From Nigrospora sphaerica (taxonomy: Eukaryota > Ascomycota > Sordariomycetes > Amphisphaeriales > Apiosporaceae): 64,000 nucleotides of DNA. Below the pieces are notes generated by a model that ran no database searches, was not told the DNA's origin, and was given only the letters and a program-made list of their open reading frames with translations. Position numbers and translations under genes: made by a program. The number at the start of each line of letters is the position of its first letter. The first letter of the stretch is position 1. The stretch covers positions 3,658,001-3,722,000 of the forward strand of contig JAGVVL010000015.1 in the NCBI GenBank assembly GCA_018287875.1, in the 5' to 3' direction. This document shows positions 19,746 to 31,117 of the stretch, one piece after another.

Positions 19746-19790
19746 AGCTAGGGGGTCGATTAAGAGACAGGCCTATCAAACCGCCACACG
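19746..19790. repeat. Terminal inverted repeat, left, pogo copy B
   Basis: Begins agctagggggtcgatt. It is the reverse complement of 32011-32055 with four transition mismatches. Confidence 0.8.
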
Positions 19791-19962
19791 TTTTAAGACA
19801 TCGCCATGTAACATTAAAGCAAACAAAACCAATTATCTTAACAACCATAATAGATACAAGCAAACCGATTAGCTTAAAGAGACTGTTATCTCCTCCTCTA
19901 TATTAGAAATGCTTTCTGCAACCAAACTTTCCAACGCGATCGATAGCGACTATATGATAACT

Positions 19963-20546
19963 TGTAACGAAGCGCTATACCTAAGTACTGCGTGACGTAG
20001 GGTTTGTACAATCAGGGACAGAGAGCGTCTGTCTGCTTGAACACTGGTTGCTGAGTAACTGGCTAGCTGAAGGTGCTTGACTGGGTAACTAGTTGACGAT
20101 GGTGTGGATACGTGTAACTAATCTCACAATAGGTCGTTAGGCGTTAGCCCATCTATAGGTAAGATAGATGCTTAGATTGATCACTGAGGTAATGACTGTC
20201 TATGTAGGAAATCCTTCTAACTTATATACCAAGTCATTCCCTTACTGATACCCTAGATCACCTTGGATCACTACTGATCCAACTGATCCCTTAGTGTTGG
20301 CTCACTAACACTGTTACTGATCCTATACTGAAGGCTCACTAGTGGCCCCACTGATCCATCCCGTGGATCAGTGCCAAGCCTAGTGATCCATCACGTGACC
20401 TAGCCTTGGCGTGGCTTGCCCTTGGGGCTGGTGTCTCTTGTCCGAGGCTGGTCTCCCTTACTTGGTGATGTAGTAGGCGAGGTCTTGGCTGCATGGGCGC
20501 TTACCCGCTTCCATAAGATGCTTGTTGGTTCGGGTCGTCCGTAACA
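19963..20546 (-). mobile_element. Solo LTR (584 bp), TSD TAACT
   Basis: Starts TGTAACG and ends CGTAACA, flanked on both sides by the 5-bp duplication TAACT (19958-19962 and 20547-20551). On the minus strand there is a TATA box (ggtatataag, 20221-20230) about 320 bp from the start, as expected for U3/R of an LTR. A cluster of ctgatcc-type repeats lies upstream of it at about 20253-20394. No internal region remains, which is consistent with LTR-LTR recombination. Family not recognised. Confidence 0.85.
20253..20394. repeat. Clustered (a)ctgatcc motifs inside the solo LTR
   Basis: Several direct and inverted copies of tgatcc/ggatca occur within about 140 bp, on the U3 side of the TATA box of the minus-oriented LTR. 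They could be promoter or enhancer elements. Confidence 0.45.
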
Positions 20547-20879
20547 TAACTGCACTAGCCTCACTATTAGATGTTGCTAAGTTCTTTTTAACTTTACAAA
20601 CGTTTAATATGGTTATAAATCGCTTTTAAGTAATTTTCTAAACCTTACGACATTTTAAGGCTTTTATAAATCTAGCGCAGCAACTAATTAGTTGCGTTTA
20701 TATTTAAGGCTAGAGATCTCCGCGCTTATAAGGTTTAAGGTCTTGCTAGTCTTCTTAAAGACGTAGCGTAAGGTAGCATTGCTATACACTAAGTTAACCA
20801 CACGTAATTCGCGATAAATATGCTATATCTACTTTAAAGACCTTAAGGTCTTAACGTCTATAGCGGACATCTCTAATAG

Positions 20880-21702
20880 TAGGGTTCTAAAGAGCTGTAG
20901 AACGCTTTAAGTTGATCCCTCCAGCCTGTCCTAGTCCCTTTACCTTGCTAGCCGGCTTTTAATGGCCTTAATAAGGTCTCTCAGATAAATACCGGTTGCT
21001 TTCCAGCCTATAGTAATGTGCTCTAGAGTTAAAGCTTCTTTCTAAGCCTTATTTCAGGCTTCTAAGAACTCTGGTTTTTTGACGTCATCGTTAGACTAGA
21101 CACATGTGAGAGGCTGAGCCTTGAAGCACTATCGAAGGGGCCAAATGCTGTTTATTTTCTAGATGAGAAAGAGAGAAGAGAACCGTCTTCAGGAGGCCGG
21201 GCGCAGCGTCTCGTTAAATCTTGCGAGACTGGACCGGAACGTTCGGATAGGAACGTTCGGACCGGAACGTTTGGATCGGAACGTTCGGATCGCTGCTCAG
21301 CTCCCCCCTCCTAGGTCTTGACCACTAGCCTGGCGTTCGAATGGAGAGACCTACTTGGAGCCTCATATGAGGGGTTCGTGAGACGCTCAGGGCAGTGCGC
21401 TGAGCCTATCTCCCGCGCCCCAACTCAGTAACAACACATAGGCCTAGCGAAGGTGTTTTTAATATATACGCTTTAACACCCAAAAAGAGCTAAGGTTAAG
21501 AGGCTAAAGAACTTGTAAGGTATGTGCTAAAAAGAAGTTCAGCTAGACCTTAGCCTTAAAATACTCTAATATAAACTCTTTACTATAATAACTAGTATAG
21601 CCGTCGAGTATAAGGTGGCGCCACTACTTAAGGTCGTCTAAAGTAGTTTATAGTAAGAACACCTATCTTAGCTAACGTAAGGTAATTAAATTAGAGGTCT
21701 AG
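20880..21702 (-). pseudogene. C-terminal part of pogo copy B transposase
   Basis: Minus-strand reading 21702-21439 gives TSNLITLR-LR-VFLL, W-RHLILDGYTS (second catalytic Asp), LNFFLAHTLQVL, then PLNLSSFWVLKR, in which the third acidic position reads Asn. After the solo LTR, 21050-20880 gives EHITIGWKATGIYLRDLIKA. Stops replace several Trp and Gln. The frame continues upstream in the right-hand part of the transposon at 31117-31900. Confidence 0.7.
21105..21433. mobile_element. Solo LTR (329 bp), TSD ACACA, same family as the 61214 LTR
   Basis: Starts TGTGAGAGG and ends GTAACA, flanked by ACACA at 21100-21104 and 21434-21438. It is nearly identical to the LTR at 61214-61571 but carries four instead of six copies of a 14-bp ggaacgttcggayc unit. 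It interrupts the pogo transposase C-terminus. Confidence 0.88.
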
Positions 21703-21707
21703 CTAGC

Positions 21708-21940
21708 TGTAAAGGGGCCGGGCGGGCGGATCGGCGGTGCGTCGGCGCGCCGGCGGGAAGCAAGCGCCAGGGCGGTCGCCGAAACGGCGGAGCGGCGCCA
21801 CGTTAATCCGGGGCGCCCTTATGCAGAATCTGGCCGCGCCCGCAAACGGAGGGACGGCCAGATTGAAGTCAATACAGCCAGCCAGTCATTGGAATTGCGT
21901 GCACATAGTCACCTCGTTCGATTCGTATCATTCCGTTACA
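21708..21940 (+). repeat. 5' LTR of the chromovirus
   Basis: 233 bp, TGTAAAGG to CCGTTACA. The base-for-base match to 30880-31112 was checked by eye. No obvious tRNA primer site follows (the next bases are attcttcaatctctac), so self-priming is possible but unproven. Confidence 0.9.
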
Positions 21941-21976
21941 ATTCTTCAATCTCTACACCACGAGAACGAGCCGGCT

Positions 21977-23326
21977 ATGGCACCCGCTACCCGATCGCGC
22001 CCCGACAGCTCGACGCCCGGTCAAGCAAGCTCTCACCCCAACTTAGGGTTAGGAGCCAACGAGCCAGCCGCGCCGAGCAACGCGGCGATCCCCGGCGCCC
22101 TGACTACCGGAGCGGGCACGGTGGAGGGGCGCCCGTTCCCAATGGACGAAGGGCCCACGGGCGCGGACGAACCGCGACCATCCGGCGAAACGGATCCAAG
22201 CCCAACGCCGGGACCCGACATGTCAACCCCTCGGAGTCCGATCTGTTCCGGGTCGCCACGCGGGAGAACGACCTTCTCCGCGCGCTGCTGAAGACACAGC
22301 AGAAGATGATCGAGATGATGACGGCGGACCGAGCCGACCGCCAACGGGGTCAAGGACTAACGCCGCCCAGTCGGAGCACGAGCGGAGAACCGCGCACGTA
22401 CGAGAAGCCACCGACTTACGCATGCAAGAAGCTAGAGGAGGCCTCGACCCACGTGGAGATCCGAAGCTGGATCGTGGCGGTGGAACAACAAAACGAGAGC
22501 CGACCCGACCAGACGGATGCTCGCTATATCGAATGGGCCCTCACCAACGTGGACTACGCCTTGCAAAGCGAGTGGCGCACCCACGCCGAAGATCTATACC
22601 CGCAAGGGAAATACAGCGAGCAGGCCAAGTGGGCAGACTTCTTAAAGTTCATTCGACGGGAACACATCGACCCGGCTCAGAATATGCAGAGGTCAATGGC
22701 GGCGCTACAACGGATCCGGCAAACGGCCGACCAATCGCCGACACAGTTCTATAACGAGTGGTCCGCGTGGCAGCGACGGGTTCGAGAGAGCATCGCAGGC
22801 CAGCCCCTCATCGCACACGAGTTCCTACTCAAGCTGCGACCGTGGCTACGGATGGACATCATTCGGGATAACGTTGCTATCACCGACGCCCAAGCGGTCG
22901 CCCACGAGGCGGAGCGTCGATGGCAGATCCTCTCCCCTTATCAGCGAAGGGATCGCGAAGGGACACGCGACGGGACTCCGGGAGGAAGGAAGCGACCCCG
23001 GGCCGAGCACGAGTTTAGCGGGACCCGACAGGGGTATGTGAACCAGGCGGTGGTGCAACCAGCGTCGAAGGTTCGTCGAGGGGGTTCGGCCCAGGCGCCA
23101 CCGAGAGGAGACCCCGCCCGAAGTACGTCCGTTGCTATAAATGCGGCGAGGGGGCCATATCCAGCGGGATTGTACGGCCAAGCCGCCGGGCAGGCAATCC
23201 CCGGCGGCGCACACCGGCGCTACACGAGCGGCCGGCGCGCGGATCCAGGCGGCAGAGGTGAAGCAAGAGACGCCCCAGTACCGATCCGACTCCGACTGGA
23301 GCGCGAGCGAGGCGGGAAATGTGTAG
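21977..23326 (+). pseudogene. Chromovirus gag (frameshifted)
   Basis: The likely start is MAPATRSRPDSSTPGQ at 21977. Coding shifts frame near 22230 (C-run), where SESDLFRVATRENDLLRALL begins. It continues through a capsid-like region (WADFLKFIRREHIDPAQN, ALQRIRQTADQSPTQFYNEW). The zinc knuckle near 23133-23180 is split: the first part reads CYKCGE in one frame and GHIQRDC in another, across a run of five G. Gag ends at a stop at 23324-23326, and pol continues in the -1 frame. The frameshifts would prevent a full Gag unless they are sequence errors. Confidence 0.7.
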
Positions 23327-26300
23327 CTGAGCCGGACGGAGCGCAAGACGACTCAGCGGACACACACCGCGCGACAGGGGTGCTAGGCGCGGCCATGCGC
23401 ACCACGGGCCAGTTATGCGACGAACTCGGCCGAGCGAAGAAGCCGATTCGGATCGACCTGGATTCGGGGGCCGAGGTCAACGTGATCGCAAAGCGGACGG
23501 CGGATCGAGCCGTCACGAGGGGTTGGGTTACGAAAGTCCCCATAACTCTGCCGCGACTTTTAGGGGTCGACGGGCAGCCGCTACGGTGCTATGGCGCCGT
23601 GGAAGCGGCGATAGAGATGCAAGACGTGCAAGGGCAGGTACGGAGGTTCACGCAGGTGTTCTTCGTCGTGCGCCGAGATAAGCACGCGGCCCAGGTGCTA
23701 CTGTCCCGCCCGGGCATGGGGCGGGAGGGAATTACCTTAGACACACGAAAGCCAGACACGTTCACGTTTAGAGTGATGCAGTTCGTGGGGCCAGAGGAGT
23801 TCGCCCGCGAAGCGACCGAAGGCGAACCGGTGCTAATCGCCCAGCTAGCGAGGCTAGAGTTAGGTGACGCGTCGGCGATACCGGGGCTTGACGACGAACC
23901 GCCCATAGGGACCGTCGCGCTACCAGCCTGTTTAAAGGAGTACGAGGTCGTGTTTAGTGAGTCCGCAGCCGCGGAGCCGCCTATTTTAGGAGAGACACCG
24001 CACACGATCGACCTCATCCCCGGCGCACAGCCTCCACACGGACCTATCTATCCCCTCTCAGAACCGCAACGAAAGGAGCTCGAGGAGTACCTCGCGAAGG
24101 CGTTGGAAACCGGTCGCATTAGGCACTCCACGAGCCCGGCGGGGGCACCCGTGCTATTCGTGCCAAAAAAGGACGGCAGTCTACGACTATGCGTCGATTA
24201 CCGGGGCCTAAATAAGGTCACGGTAAAGAACCGATATCCGCTTCCGCTAATTAGCGAGCTGATGGATCAGCTGGGGTCGGCGAAGGTGTTCTCGAAGATG
24301 GATTTACGAGACGCCTATTTTCGCCTCGCAATCGCAGAGGGCGACCGCTGGAAGACCGCGTTCCGAACGAAGTACGGCCACTTCGAGTATAACGTGATGG
24401 CCATGGGGCTCACGAACGCGCCCGCCACGTTTCAGGCCTATATGCAGAAGGCATTAGCAGGGCTCATTGACACCATTTGCGTGGTTTACCTCGACGACAT
24501 CGTCATCTACTCGCAGGACGCGAAGGAACACGCGACGCATCTCCGAATGGTGTGCGAACGGCTGAAGGAGCACGAGCTATTTGCGAAGATCTCGAAGTGC
24601 GAATTCTTTAAAGAGGAAATCGAGTTCCTAGGATTCGTGGTCGGCCGAGTAGGCTTAAAGATGGACCCGAAACGAGTGATAGCCGTGCAGGAATGGCAGC
24701 CTCCTGAGTCGTACCGGGACATCCAAGTGTTCCTAGGGTTCACCAACTTCTATAGGAAGTTCATTGCGAAGTACTCGCATATCACGGCACCGATTACGGC
24801 GCTACTGAAAGGCATGGAGGCCGGCCGGAAGAAGGGCCCGTTCCAGTGGCCCCTGGACGCACAGAAGGCGTTCGAAGAGCTAAAGCACGCGTTCACTTCG
24901 GCGACGGTGCTCCGACACTGGGACCCGGAGAAAACTAGCAGGGTCGAGACAGACGCGAGTGATAGGGCAGTCTCAGGCATCCTATCACAGAAACAAGGAG
25001 GTGGCGAGTGGAGGCCAGTCGCCTACTGGTCGCGGAAACTCACGGCGCCCGAGCTGAACTGGGCCACGGGCCAAAAGGAACTGCTAGCGATTGTCGAATC
25101 ACTCGAGCATTGGAGACACTACCTTGAGGGGCTGAGCGCCAAGTTCACGGTCTGGACCGACCACCAGGCACTGAAAGGGGTCGTGGAAGCACCGGCGAGA
25201 GACTTACGAGGCCGCCTCGCAAGATGGGTGTACAGGCTCTCGCATTTTGACTTCGATATGGAATATCGGAAGGGGCCACGAACCCGGCGGATCCGCTATC
25301 GCGGCGACCAGACTACATGGCTGGGGAGATCAGCTACCACGACGTGATTCCGTCACTAGCAATGAAACTGGCACTCGTCGACCAGCTGCCGGCCGAGGTC
25401 CGACACCAGGTGGCAAGGATCAGCACCACGAGAAACGTCGGGACCGCGACGTACGTGGGGGCGGTGCGGGCGATGGTGACGCACACAGACAAAAGGTCGG
25501 CGGGTGGCCAGGGGGGACGCGGTCCTTGCCCCGGTAACCCGGGCACAAGGCCAGGGAGGGCCACCCACGACGAGGCGCCGAGCAGTGATCGACGAGGCCG
25601 GTGGGGGGACAGGTGCTCCCGAGAGCAGTGGCTCGAAGCGTGGCAAGAAACGAGACCACTTGGGCGGATAAGCCCACTGAGGCGTTCTACCAGCTCATTC
25701 GGGGGCTACAACCCCAGGACCGGGACATCGCGGAACGAATGGAGAAGGCGCGGCAAGGCCAAGCTGCGGGGTACCACCTAGACGAGGAAGGAGCCCTCCG
25801 ATTTAAAGGAAGGCTAGTCATCCCTAATGAGGGAGCGTTAAGGGCCCAACTACTCCACCAACACCACGATGACCCCAGGGCGGGACACCTAGGCGCGAAT
25901 AAGACCTTAGAGCTGCTCACGAGGAAGTTCCACTGGCCCGCGATCGCCGAGGAGGTGCGACAGTACGCAGAGTCATGCCAGGAGTGCCAGGGAGCAAGGA
26001 GACCAAGGCACAAACCGTACGGCCTACTCCAATCCCTACCGCTACCCGAGGGACCCTGGCAAGAGATTAGCATGGACTTCATCACTGGGCTGCCGATCAG
26101 CTGCCGACCCGAGGGCGACGCCTGCGACGCCGTGTTAGTCATCGTGGACCGATTCACGAAGATGGCACTGTTCCTACCCACGAGGAAAACCCTAACTGCG
26201 GCAGAGTTAGCCCATATCCTGTATAAGGAAGTGGAATGCCGGTACGGGACGCCCCTCGGGATTGTGAGCGATAGGGACTCCCTACTCACGAGCCGGTTCT

Positions 26301-27183
26301 GGCAAGAGTGGTGCGAGGCAAGGGCAACGAAACGCCGGCTGAGCACGGCGTACCATCCCCAAACGGACGGGCAGACAGAGAGAACGCACCAAACACTAGA
26401 GAAGTGGTTACGCACGTGTTGCGACGAGGCGACATGGGCATCCGGGCTACACGAAGCCGAGTTCGCCTATAATAACCGCCGCCACGACTCCATCGGGGTG
26501 TCACCGTTTGAGGCGCTGTATGGATTTCACCCGAGGATGACGGAGTTCGCCCCCAAGCAGAACGCTTTCGGAGCGCGGGCGTGTTAGAACGGCTACAGAA
26601 GAGCCGAGAGGTCCGCGCGCGTATGAGAGAACACTGGGACGTCGCAGTGAAAGCCCAACAAAAGGGCTACGACCGAAGGCACCAGGACCAAGAGTTCCAA
26701 CCAGGTCAGTGGGTAGGCCTCTCGACGAAGCGGTTCCGATTTAAGTGCGGTGCGAAGCTCGCCCCGACGTACATTCGGGTAAAGGTCACGGAGAGGATTG
26801 GTAAGGTGGCCTACAGGGTCGCCCTGCCCTCGCAGTACGAACGGATACACGACGTGTTCCCAGTGTCATCGTTGGAGCCATGGACTGGCAAGGCCTCCGG
26901 GGACCATGAGGCACTCCCAGGACTGGTGGAGGACCAAGAGGAGTGGGAGGTCGAGGATATCCTCCGACACAGGACGACCGCCCGAGGGGCGGAGTACCTC
27001 GTGAAATGGATGGGCTGGCCGGTGGAATATAACACCTGGGAGCCAGAGGCGAACCTGGAGAACGCGCCGAAGATCGTGGCACGCTATCGTAAGCGGCGGT
27101 CCCACCGTAAATGGGACGACGATCGCCCTCCGAGCACAGGAAATCACGGAGTGGCGGGGCGCGAAGCGCAGCAGATCAATTAA
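23327..27183 (+). pseudogene. Chromovirus pol: protease, RT, RNase H, integrase, chromodomain (frameshifted)
   Basis: One frame from gag to 25347 carries protease IRIDLDSGAEVNVI (Asp at 23461), RT (LRLCVDYRGLNKVTVKN, FSKMDLRDAYFRL, VVYLDDIVIYS at 24481) and RNase H (ETDASDRAVSG, QKELLAIVESLEHW, VWTDHQALK). A shift near 25278 leads to PLSRRPDYMAGEISYHD. Another near 25500 leads to the integrase (25601-26587): HHDD-HLG, CQECQGARR, SMDFITGLP, SDRDSLLTSRFW and TDGQTERTHQ give zinc finger and D-D-E. A third near 26575 leads to GDKV-like and chromodomain sequence (EEWEVEDILRHR, YLVKWMGWPVEYNTWEP). Chromodomains target such elements to marked chromatin. Catalytic residues are intact. Confidence 0.82.
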
Positions 27184-27352
27184 CGAGGCCAGGGCCTAGA
27201 AGTACACGGAGCTAAGCCATGCAATTGCTGTGGAAGGTCGCACGCGGCATGCAGAGTAGGACGCAGGAGGTCCGCTAGGCGGCGTACGGGCGACGAGGAT
27301 CCGCCAAAGCGCAGGACGCAGCGGATGAGGGGACGGCAAACTAGGTGACGCG

Positions 27353-30300
27353 TCAGGGCGACCTAGCGGCGAGACGGGCGAAGGCGTCGCGAAGGAGGGG
27401 TCCAGCCGAGGGACCGTGAGCCGCGTCGTCGGCGGCAGAGCGGCGACGTTTGGCACCTCGGGTCGACGAGGACGGCGAGACGGCGGGCGGAGCGATGCCA
27501 CCGAGGACGTTGATCCGTCGCAAGCCGAGTGACGAGAAGGCGCTGTTGTAGTACTCCTCCATTGCGGCCGGGGACCAGTCCTTAAACGGCAGGGGGAGGA
27601 GCCGCCGCCGGAAGGCTAGTCACGATCTCGGAGACGTACCGGGGTGTGTACCCGGCTCCAATGGGATCGGGGCGGGTAGCGTCGATCGGGAAGCGGCGCA
27701 GGACATGCGATCGTCCGCCGGCCTGGGCAAGCCGAGCCAGAGAGAGATGGCCAGCTCGGGGAGCACAACCAAGGACGTCAGCCGTCGCCGAGAGCGTGAT
27801 GGTGGCCACGTCGAGGTTCTCAGTGTCTCGCGTGTGCTGAACACTAGGCGGCGCGGGATGGGAATCCCAGCGCATAGCCGTGTCTATCTCGCGGTTCGCC
27901 GAGTGGAGACTGAAGTGCCGGGCCCAAAGGACGTCCCGGAAGGCGGTAACGCTGACAGGGGAGCGGGGTCAGGATACAGCTCGAGGATGCGGTTCATGGC
28001 CCGTCGGCGGGCGAGCGCCCATTGCTCGGCAGTCCAGTGTGGGTCCACGGACGGGCCGGTCGGGGCAAGAGCTTGCGCGGGTGGCGGCATTTGCGCCGAC
28101 GCGTCAGTGCCCCCGAGACCATGTCAACATCGCCATCAGGGCTAGGGGAGCGGTCACCGCCGGTGTCGGAGCCAACGGACAGGGCGTTGCCGCCGTCGGA
28201 CGCATCTGGGTCGGCGACCGCGCTCAAGGGAGAGGAAGGGCCGCACGAGTCCAGACCGTCCACGACATCGGAACCAGAGCGGCTACTGTCCAGCGAGGAA
28301 ACGTCGCGACCGCCGTCGCCGGGCATGCTGAAGTTTACCCGCTTAGGCGAAGCGAACGGGTCGTACTCGCCTTGCCATAGCCCGGAGAGGCGCTGTAAGT
28401 ACGCTGGCCGTTCGCCGGCGACGAGAGGGGACGGCAGCGAGCCGCCGGACGAAGGCAAGGGGTGTAGACGTCGAAGCCAGGTCTCGAAACCGCGTCGGGC
28501 AGTATGGTAAACGTCGTACATTGCGACAGGATTATGGTGGCCTCCAACCTCGGAAGGGCGGGGGAACCAAATCGCGAAACTCAATGAGTTTCTGGTCACG
28601 AGCGGACGAATGAGGTGGCTCGGCGACGGTCGTGGGGACCTGGTCGAACTTATGCCACAGTTCCAAGCGCGCGGCGACGCAGTCGCGATACTCCTCCGCG
28701 GACCAAGGCTTCTCAGGCAGAGGACAGGTATTGGAGATCATCGTGAGATGGATCCGCCGCTCGGCCCGCCACTCCACCATCGAGGAGGCGCCGCTAGCGG
28801 AGGGAGCACCGCTAGCAGAGCGGACGCCGGAGGCAGGGTTGGAGGGCCAGGGTGTCGCAGCACGAGTGGAGCGCTGGACCCGAGAGGCCGGCGCAGAGGA
28901 CATCGGCGCGTCCGACAGGGACGCAGCAGAGGACAGCAGGTCGCGATCCTCTAGCGCAGGCGCGCCCGAGCCACCCCGGCCGGAGGGGCCAGGACGGGCA
29001 CTGGAGCCGGAAGGAGAGCTGCGACCGGACGGCGACTGGACGTACTCGCCATCGTCGTCAGTGTCCGCACCCAGGCTCGAGGCGTCGTCGTCAGAGTCCT
29101 CGTCGTCGGAAGGCGATTCATCGCCAGGCATCGCGGCGGGGACTGGCGTGAAGGGCGACGAAGGCCCGGCGGAGTCGACTCGTGCGTCGGAATGGGATCG
29201 GCGGACAGACGCCTTGCTACCCTACCGGAAGTGTTAACTAAGGACCGGTCGCGTCAAAACGAAGACGGGGAGGACTCACCGGGGTACGGCGACCAGGGGC
29301 GGCGGGACCTGCTCGAGCAACGCGGCTCTTACCATGTTTCTCCCGCCGGGCGTGGTTGACACCAAACCACGAATCAACCCTCGCAGCACCTTTTTCTGCG
29401 ATCGTTTGAACCGACGCTGCCAATCGATATCCGATGTGGCCTCGCCCGCGAGAAAATGGTATCCAGGCGCCCAGCGGTACAGCTTGTCGTCGTAGTTGTC
29501 GACGGTTAGGCGATAAAGTTCCTCGCAGTGCGCGATAAGGCGGGACAGGCTATCGGCACTGCGATCGCCGACAGGAAGGGCGAGGGTGTATCGCCGCTGG
29601 TACTCCTCAGCACTGACAGGCTCCCGTTGGCCATGGGCGCCCTACCGGAACACGATTAGAACCAGTACGCCGACGCGGCGGCGAAAGGAGGGGAAACTCA
29701 CGGCGAGGATGTCCGTTTGTAATTGGACGAACCGGCGCTGGCTCTGCGCCTCAACAACGGCGAGGGAGTTGGCGGCTTCGCGCTTTTTCTGTTCCTTGCG
29801 CTCCTGGAAGACGGCAATGTCCTCCTCATTGCAGCATAGGCGGAAAGCCATCGCCGCCTCGTGGTAGACCGTCTTGAGCGACCCATAGGCTTGGACGTAT
29901 CGCCAGTTCCAATTGGAACTGCCCACCTGGCCCATGTGGGTACCGCGGTATTGAAGGACGCGAAGATGGGCGATGCCAGCGGTGAGGACGCGGCCGGCAC
30001 CGACCAATTCCTCGGGAATCTAAACGCGTCAGCCATCGCAACACAGTCGCGGGCAAAGGGCAACACAAACGGCGACACATTTGCGATGATCAATGGCGCA
30101 GATCCCGCACTTGCCGGCACCCTCACAGTTCAGAGAGGGATCAACAGCGCCGGTCGTGACACTGTTGCAACAAAAGGCATTGGGGCTAGAGGGGAGGGTT
30201 AGCAACGCCCGAGGCAGCCGAGCGAGGCCCGATAGAGCGCCGACCAGGATGCGGGACGCACAAGGAAACGACAAGATCGTCGTCGGCGTTCCGGGACAAA

Positions 30301-30407
30301 GGGCCGCCGGAGTGTCCAAAACGAAAGACAGAGTGACAGGCGGGGAGGACCTCCCACTCGCGAATGCGGTTAAGCGCGTCCTCGCGCGAGTAGATCGGGT
30401 ACAGCAT
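27353..30407 (-). CDS. Antisense accessory gene of the chromovirus, about 900 codons, four introns, unknown function
   Basis: My exon model: 30407-30262, 30185-30071, 30019-29702, 29641-29333 and 29221 to about 27353. The introns are 76, 51, 60 and 111 nt, with donors GTGCGT, GTTTGT, GTGAGT and GTAAGA, acceptors ending in AG and branch-like GCTAAC, GCTGAC, CTAAT and TTAAC. The first four exons (888 nt) read through without a stop and all junction phases agree. The N-terminus has a Cys cluster (FCCNS, then NCEGAGKCGICAIDHRKC). Exon 3 has a charged helical stretch (EDIAVFQERKEQKKREAANS). Exon 5 is Ser/Asp-rich with repeated Trp-centred modules (PWSAEEYRDCVAARLELW, HWTAEQWALARRRAMNRIL, DWSPAAMEEYYNSAF). 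Exon 5 needs one-base corrections near 28560, 28112, 27958 and 27597, mostly in C/G runs. No known domain is recognised. Confidence 0.6.
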
Positions 30408-30879
30408 TGTCGGCGAACAGTCGAAGAACGAATGGATGAGGAACAGAGAGCGTCACGAAACACGAGACGTACGGGGAATGGAGAGGTCGCCTGCCACAAG
30501 GAACGGGAACAAAGGAAAGCTGCAACCAGGCGCCGACCCAGGAGTTGGTATGGAGTACGGAGCTACAAACAAAGCCGAGCCCTCGGCGCCCCAGGCAGCA
30601 ACACGGGCAGCGAGGCAGCGAGGCGGCGAGGCGGCGAGGCCGCCGCGACAGAGAGCGCGACTGGAGACAAACACGCAGCGCGGGGCAGCGCCGCCCAGGC
30701 AACGACCGGCCGCCGACGGGCGGGCCAGCAGACATAACGAGCGCATAGGACAACCCCACGAAGGGCGGCGACCACAAGGTGGCGGGCCAAGGACCCACGC
30801 GGCGCGGCGCACCCGAGACCGCTCCACCGATAGGAATTCCACGGGCGCCGGAGACCGGGCCCAGGAATTGGGGGGGCAT
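30408..30879. other. Leader/promoter side of the antisense gene, next to the 3' LTR
   Basis: About 470 bp of GC-rich DNA between the antisense ATG and the 3' LTR. It contains a short tandem gaggcggc-type repeat at about 30610-30645. Open frames on both strands are long only because stops are rare in such sequence. The bases before the 3' LTR (ggaattggggggcat) may serve as polypurine tract. Confidence 0.45.
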
Positions 30880-31112
30880 TGTAAAGGGGCCGGGCGGGCG
30901 GATCGGCGGTGCGTCGGCGCGCCGGCGGGAAGCAAGCGCCAGGGCGGTCGCCGAAACGGCGGAGCGGCGCCACGTTAATCCGGGGCGCCCTTATGCAGAA
31001 TCTGGCCGCGCCCGCAAACGGAGGGACGGCCAGATTGAAGTCAATACAGCCAGCCAGTCATTGGAATTGCGTGCACATAGTCACCTCGTTCGATTCGTAT
31101 CATTCCGTTACA
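30880..31112 (+). repeat. 3' LTR of the chromovirus
   Basis: 233 bp, apparently identical to the 5' LTR, followed by the target duplication CTAGC at 31113-31117. Confidence 0.9.
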
Positions 31113-31117
31113 CTAGC

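Larger units (their letters stand above)
21708..31112 (+). mobile_element. Ty3/gypsy chromovirus (9.4 kb), TSD CTAGC, with antisense accessory gene
   Basis: 233-bp LTRs at 21708-21940 and 30880-31112 look identical base for base and are flanked by CTAGC (21703-21707 and 31113-31117). The order is gag, protease, RT, RNase H, integrase, chromodomain (to 27183), then about 3.7 kb of extra DNA holding a spliced antisense gene. G+C is high and there is no sign of RIP, in contrast to the host transposon, so insertion looks recent. Even so, the coding frames contain several one-base shifts at or near short homopolymers. Confidence 0.9.

Noticed and set aside
21889..22230. Start of the 1152-codon frame inside the 5' LTR as the Gag start
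   Set aside because: The early part of that frame reads as shadow; the Gag-like N-terminus is in another frame from 21977.
27646..30978. Many plus-strand open frames of 100-215 codons in the extra chromovirus DNA
   Set aside because: GC-rich sequence lacks stops on all frames. Only the minus strand gives phase-consistent introns and recurring protein motifs.
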